64,000 bases of DNA, from the NCBI RefSeq assembly GCF_903819435.1, contig NZ_CAIJDP010000066.1, positions 1 to 64,000 of the forward strand, written 5' to 3'. Under the pieces are notes generated by a model. The model saw only the letters and a program-made list of their open reading frames with translations, ran no database searches and was not told where the DNA came from. Position 1 is the first letter of the stretch; every line of letters begins with the position of its first letter. The position numbers were made by a program, and so were the translations under genes. The stretch is from Flavobacterium salmonis. GTDB lineage: Bacteria; Bacteroidota; Bacteroidia; Flavobacteriales; Flavobacteriaceae. Below are positions 62,307-64,000 of this stretch, piece after piece.

Positions 62307-63521
62307 ATGCTGGATATTCAAAAAATAAGAGCTGATTTTCCGATACTTTCTGAAAAAGTAAACGGAAAACCATTAATATATTTCGACAATGGGGCAACCT
62401 CGCAAAAACCACAAATCGTGATTGATGCCGAAGCGAAATACTATCAGGAAATAAACGCCAATATTCACCGTGGAGTTCATACTTTGAGTCAGTTGGCGAC
62501 AGATGCGTATGAAATTTCGCGTGTAAAATTGCAACATCATATCAATGCCAAATTTTCTCATGAAGTTTTATTTACTTCAGGAACAACACACGGAATCAAT
62601 TTAGTAGCGAATGGTTTTGCTTCTATTTTAAAACCGGGTGATGAAGTTTTAGTTTCTTCTTTGGAACATCACAGCAATATAGTGCCGTGGCAAATGTTGT
62701 GTGAAAAAACGGGAGCTGTCTTAAAAGTGATTCCGATCAATGAAGAAGGAGAACTGATCATCAGCGAATATGAATCTTTATTATCTGAGAAAACTAAAAT
62801 CGTTACGGTAAATCATATTTCGAATGCACTTGGTGTAATCAATCCTGTGAAGGAGATGATTGCTAAAGCACATGCCGTTGGAGCTGCTGTTTTAATTGAC
62901 GGAGCACAGGCTGTTCCGCATTTAAAACCGGACGTTCAGGATTTGGATTGTGACTTTTACGCTTTTTCAGGGCATAAAATGTGCGGGCCAACCGGAACCG
63001 GAATTTTATTCGGAAAAGAAGAATGGCTAAACAAACTGCCTCCATATCAAGGTGGTGGTGAAATGATCAAAGAAGTTACTTTCGAAAAAACAACATATGC
63101 TGATCTGCCTCATAAATTTGAAGCCGGAACCCCAAATATCGCTGGCGGAATAGTTTTAGGAACTGCAGTTGATTATTTAAACAATATTGGTTTTGGAAAT
63201 ATTCAGCTTCAGGAAAACAAATTGTTAGAACATGCTACAAAACGTTTGTTAGAAATCGAAGGTTTGAGAATTTACGGAAACGGAAAAAATAAAGCTTCGG
63301 TAGTTTCGTTTAATATAGACGGGATTCATCCTTATGACATTGGTTCTATCATCGATAAATTAGGAATTGCAGTTCGTACCGGACACCATTGTGCGCAGCC
63401 AATTATGAATTTCTTTTGTATCCCGGGAACGATTCGTGCTTCGTTTTCTTTTTACAATACGAAAGAAGAAATTGATATAATGGTTGAGGCCGTTAAAAAA
63501 GCAAAAACAATGTTAAGCTAA
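62307..63521 (+). CDS. sufS: cysteine desulfurase SufS
   Basis: The 404-residue PLP enzyme releases sulfur from L-cysteine for Fe-S cluster assembly. It starts MLDIQKIRADFPILSEKVNG, with YFDNGATSQKP, NIHRGVHTLSQLAT, LEHHSNIVPWQ, the PLP-binding Lys in FYAFSGHKMCGPTGTGILFG and the catalytic Cys in VRTGHHCAQPIMNFF. The group II SufS type is shown by this RxGHHCAQP loop. A small lipoprotein gene follows by 10 bases and then the start of sufE, the usual partner. Confidence 0.95.
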   Translation: MLDIQKIRADFPILSEKVNGKPLIYFDNGATSQKPQIVIDAEAKYYQEINANIHRGVHTLSQLATDAYEISRVKLQHHINAKFSHEVLFTSGTTHGINLVANGFASILKPGDEVLVSSLEHHSNIVPWQMLCEKTGAVLKVIPINEEGELIISEYESLLSEKTKIVTVNHISNALGVINPVKEMIAKAHAVGAAVLIDGAQAVPHLKPDVQDLDCDFYAFSGHKMCGPTGTGILFGKEEWLNKLPPYQGGGEMIKEVTFEKTTYADLPHKFEAGTPNIAGGIVLGTAVDYLNNIGFGNIQLQENKLLEHATKRLLEIEGLRIYGNGKNKASVVSFNIDGIHPYDIGSIIDKLGIAVRTGHHCAQPIMNFFCIPGTIRASFSFYNTKEEIDIMVEAVKKAKTMLS

Positions 63522-63531
63522 AATTCATCTT

Positions 63532-63957
63532 ATGAGAATTGTATCATTATTGCTCCTCGTTATTTTTATCGGAACGGGATGTTCCAGCCAAAAAAAAACA
63601 GACATGACGTCAACAGTTATTGAATATTCGGCTATGTCAAGAGGCTATTTTAAAAAGATAGTGGTTCAAAATCAGTCCGTTTCAGTTATCAATGGCAGAG
63701 ATGTACAAGCAGTAGAAAATAAAATCGATGATGCAAAATGGAAACAGATTGTAGCGGAATTCGAAAAAATAAATTTAGAAAGTATACCAACTTTAAAAGC
63801 ACCAACTGAAAAACGTTTTTATGACGGTGCCGCAATTGGGAATCTAAAAATAACCCAAAATCAGAAAACCTACGAGACACCGGGTTTTGACAATGGTTTT
63901 CCACCAAAGGAAATTGAAAAACTGGTAAATTTGCTGACTGATTTTGTTAAAGAATAA
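63532..63957 (+). CDS. small conserved lipoprotein between sufS and sufE
   Basis: The 141-residue product has a lipoprotein signal (MRIVSLLLLVIFIGTGCSSQ, Cys 17). The mature part reads EYSAMSRGYFKKIVVQNQSV, WKQIVAEFEKINLESIPTLK, KRFYDGAAIGNLKITQNQKT and ends EKLVNLLTDFVKE. The family is conserved between sufS and sufE in many flavobacteria as I recall it, but its role is unknown and it may not act in Fe-S assembly. It is separated from sufS by 10 bases and from sufE by 2, so all three are one operon. Confidence 0.75.
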   Translation: MRIVSLLLLVIFIGTGCSSQKKTDMTSTVIEYSAMSRGYFKKIVVQNQSVSVINGRDVQAVENKIDDAKWKQIVAEFEKINLESIPTLKAPTEKRFYDGAAIGNLKITQNQKTYETPGFDNGFPPKEIEKLVNLLTDFVKE

Positions 63958-63959
63958 TT

Positions 63960-64000
63960 ATGACAATTAAAGAAATACAAAACGAAATAATAGATGAATT
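63960..64000 (+). CDS. sufE: SufE Fe-S assembly protein, N-terminus only
   Basis: The frame from ATG 63960 reads MTIKEIQNEIIDE and is cut by the window end. This matches the flavobacterial SufE start, and the position next to sufS supports it. SufE accepts sulfur from SufS. Only 13 residues are visible, so the call rests largely on gene order. Confidence 0.7.
   Translation, partial: MTIKEIQNEIIDE

Noticed and set aside
1..64000. tRNA, rRNA, integrase, transposase or prophage structural genes
   Set aside because: None were recognised on either strand, so the AT-rich cassettes cannot be tied to a visible mobile element.

Overview
The window looks like a chromosomal segment of a Flavobacteriaceae bacterium, most likely a Flavobacterium. 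The basis is its low G+C content, a SusC/SusD pair, lipoproteins with the SCNSQ-type lipobox usual in this group, a Bacteroidetes-type TAnnTTTG promoter box, a Nudix-type AraR-like regulator, and flavobacterial-style palindromic intergenic repeats. No rRNA, tRNA, CRISPR array, integrase or transposase was seen.

1-16.1 kb (almost all minus strand) is an accessory locus resembling a Bacteroidetes type VI secretion or contractile-injection effector/immunity island. It encodes a LysM protein, a DUF4280 PAAR-like protein and a 920-residue OmpA-domain protein with a large unknown C-terminus. Downstream come an unknown cytosolic protein, a 5'-truncated second copy of the OmpA-protein C-terminus, and a tandem family of related small lipoproteins. 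The 2.7-5.3 kb end is decaying: two genes carry one in-frame stop each, one lipoprotein is cut to 50 codons, and one reading frame is scrambled.

16.2-23.6 kb holds an SSS-family sugar symporter, the Leloir operon galM-galK-galT-galE (minus strand) and a divergent GntR regulator with a candidate operator between them. 23.7-25.4 kb carries a geranylgeranyl-reductase-like flavoprotein and a small secreted protein.

25.6-51.3 kb is a complete L-arabinan/L-arabinose system. Transketolase and transaldolase come first, then a divergent araR-like Nudix regulator, susC, susD, four GH43 enzymes, two GH51 enzymes, a GH127 enzyme, araB, araD, araA and a mutarotase lipoprotein. Reading the promoters gives a shared inverted repeat, ATAARTGT-N7-ACAYTTAT. 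It occurs before transketolase, several times in the araR/susC gap, before araB, and also before the SSS symporter at 16-18 kb. This suggests one regulon and names the symporter as the missing arabinose importer. The implied flow is surface and periplasmic arabinan breakdown, SusCD uptake, symport, AraA-AraB-AraD conversion to xylulose 5-phosphate, then Tkt/Tal.

51.4-64 kb alternates conserved genes with AT-rich cassettes. The conserved genes are OsmC-like, an ACT-like protein, YraN, LD-carboxypeptidase, a secreted EEP phosphatase/nuclease, 3-hydroxyanthranilate dioxygenase and sufS/sufE. The cassettes are a lone KAP-type P-loop NTPase (51.4-53.3 kb) and a three-gene set encoding a nucleotide-kinase-like protein, a PIN-GNAT-PUA/EVE-like fusion and an ASCH protein (58.2-60.7 kb). 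The latter is the best candidate here for an undescribed defence or RNA-targeting module. A beta-lactamase-fold serine hydrolase at 60.7-62.1 kb is broken by two single-base deletions in C/G runs, either a pseudogene or a sequencing artefact.
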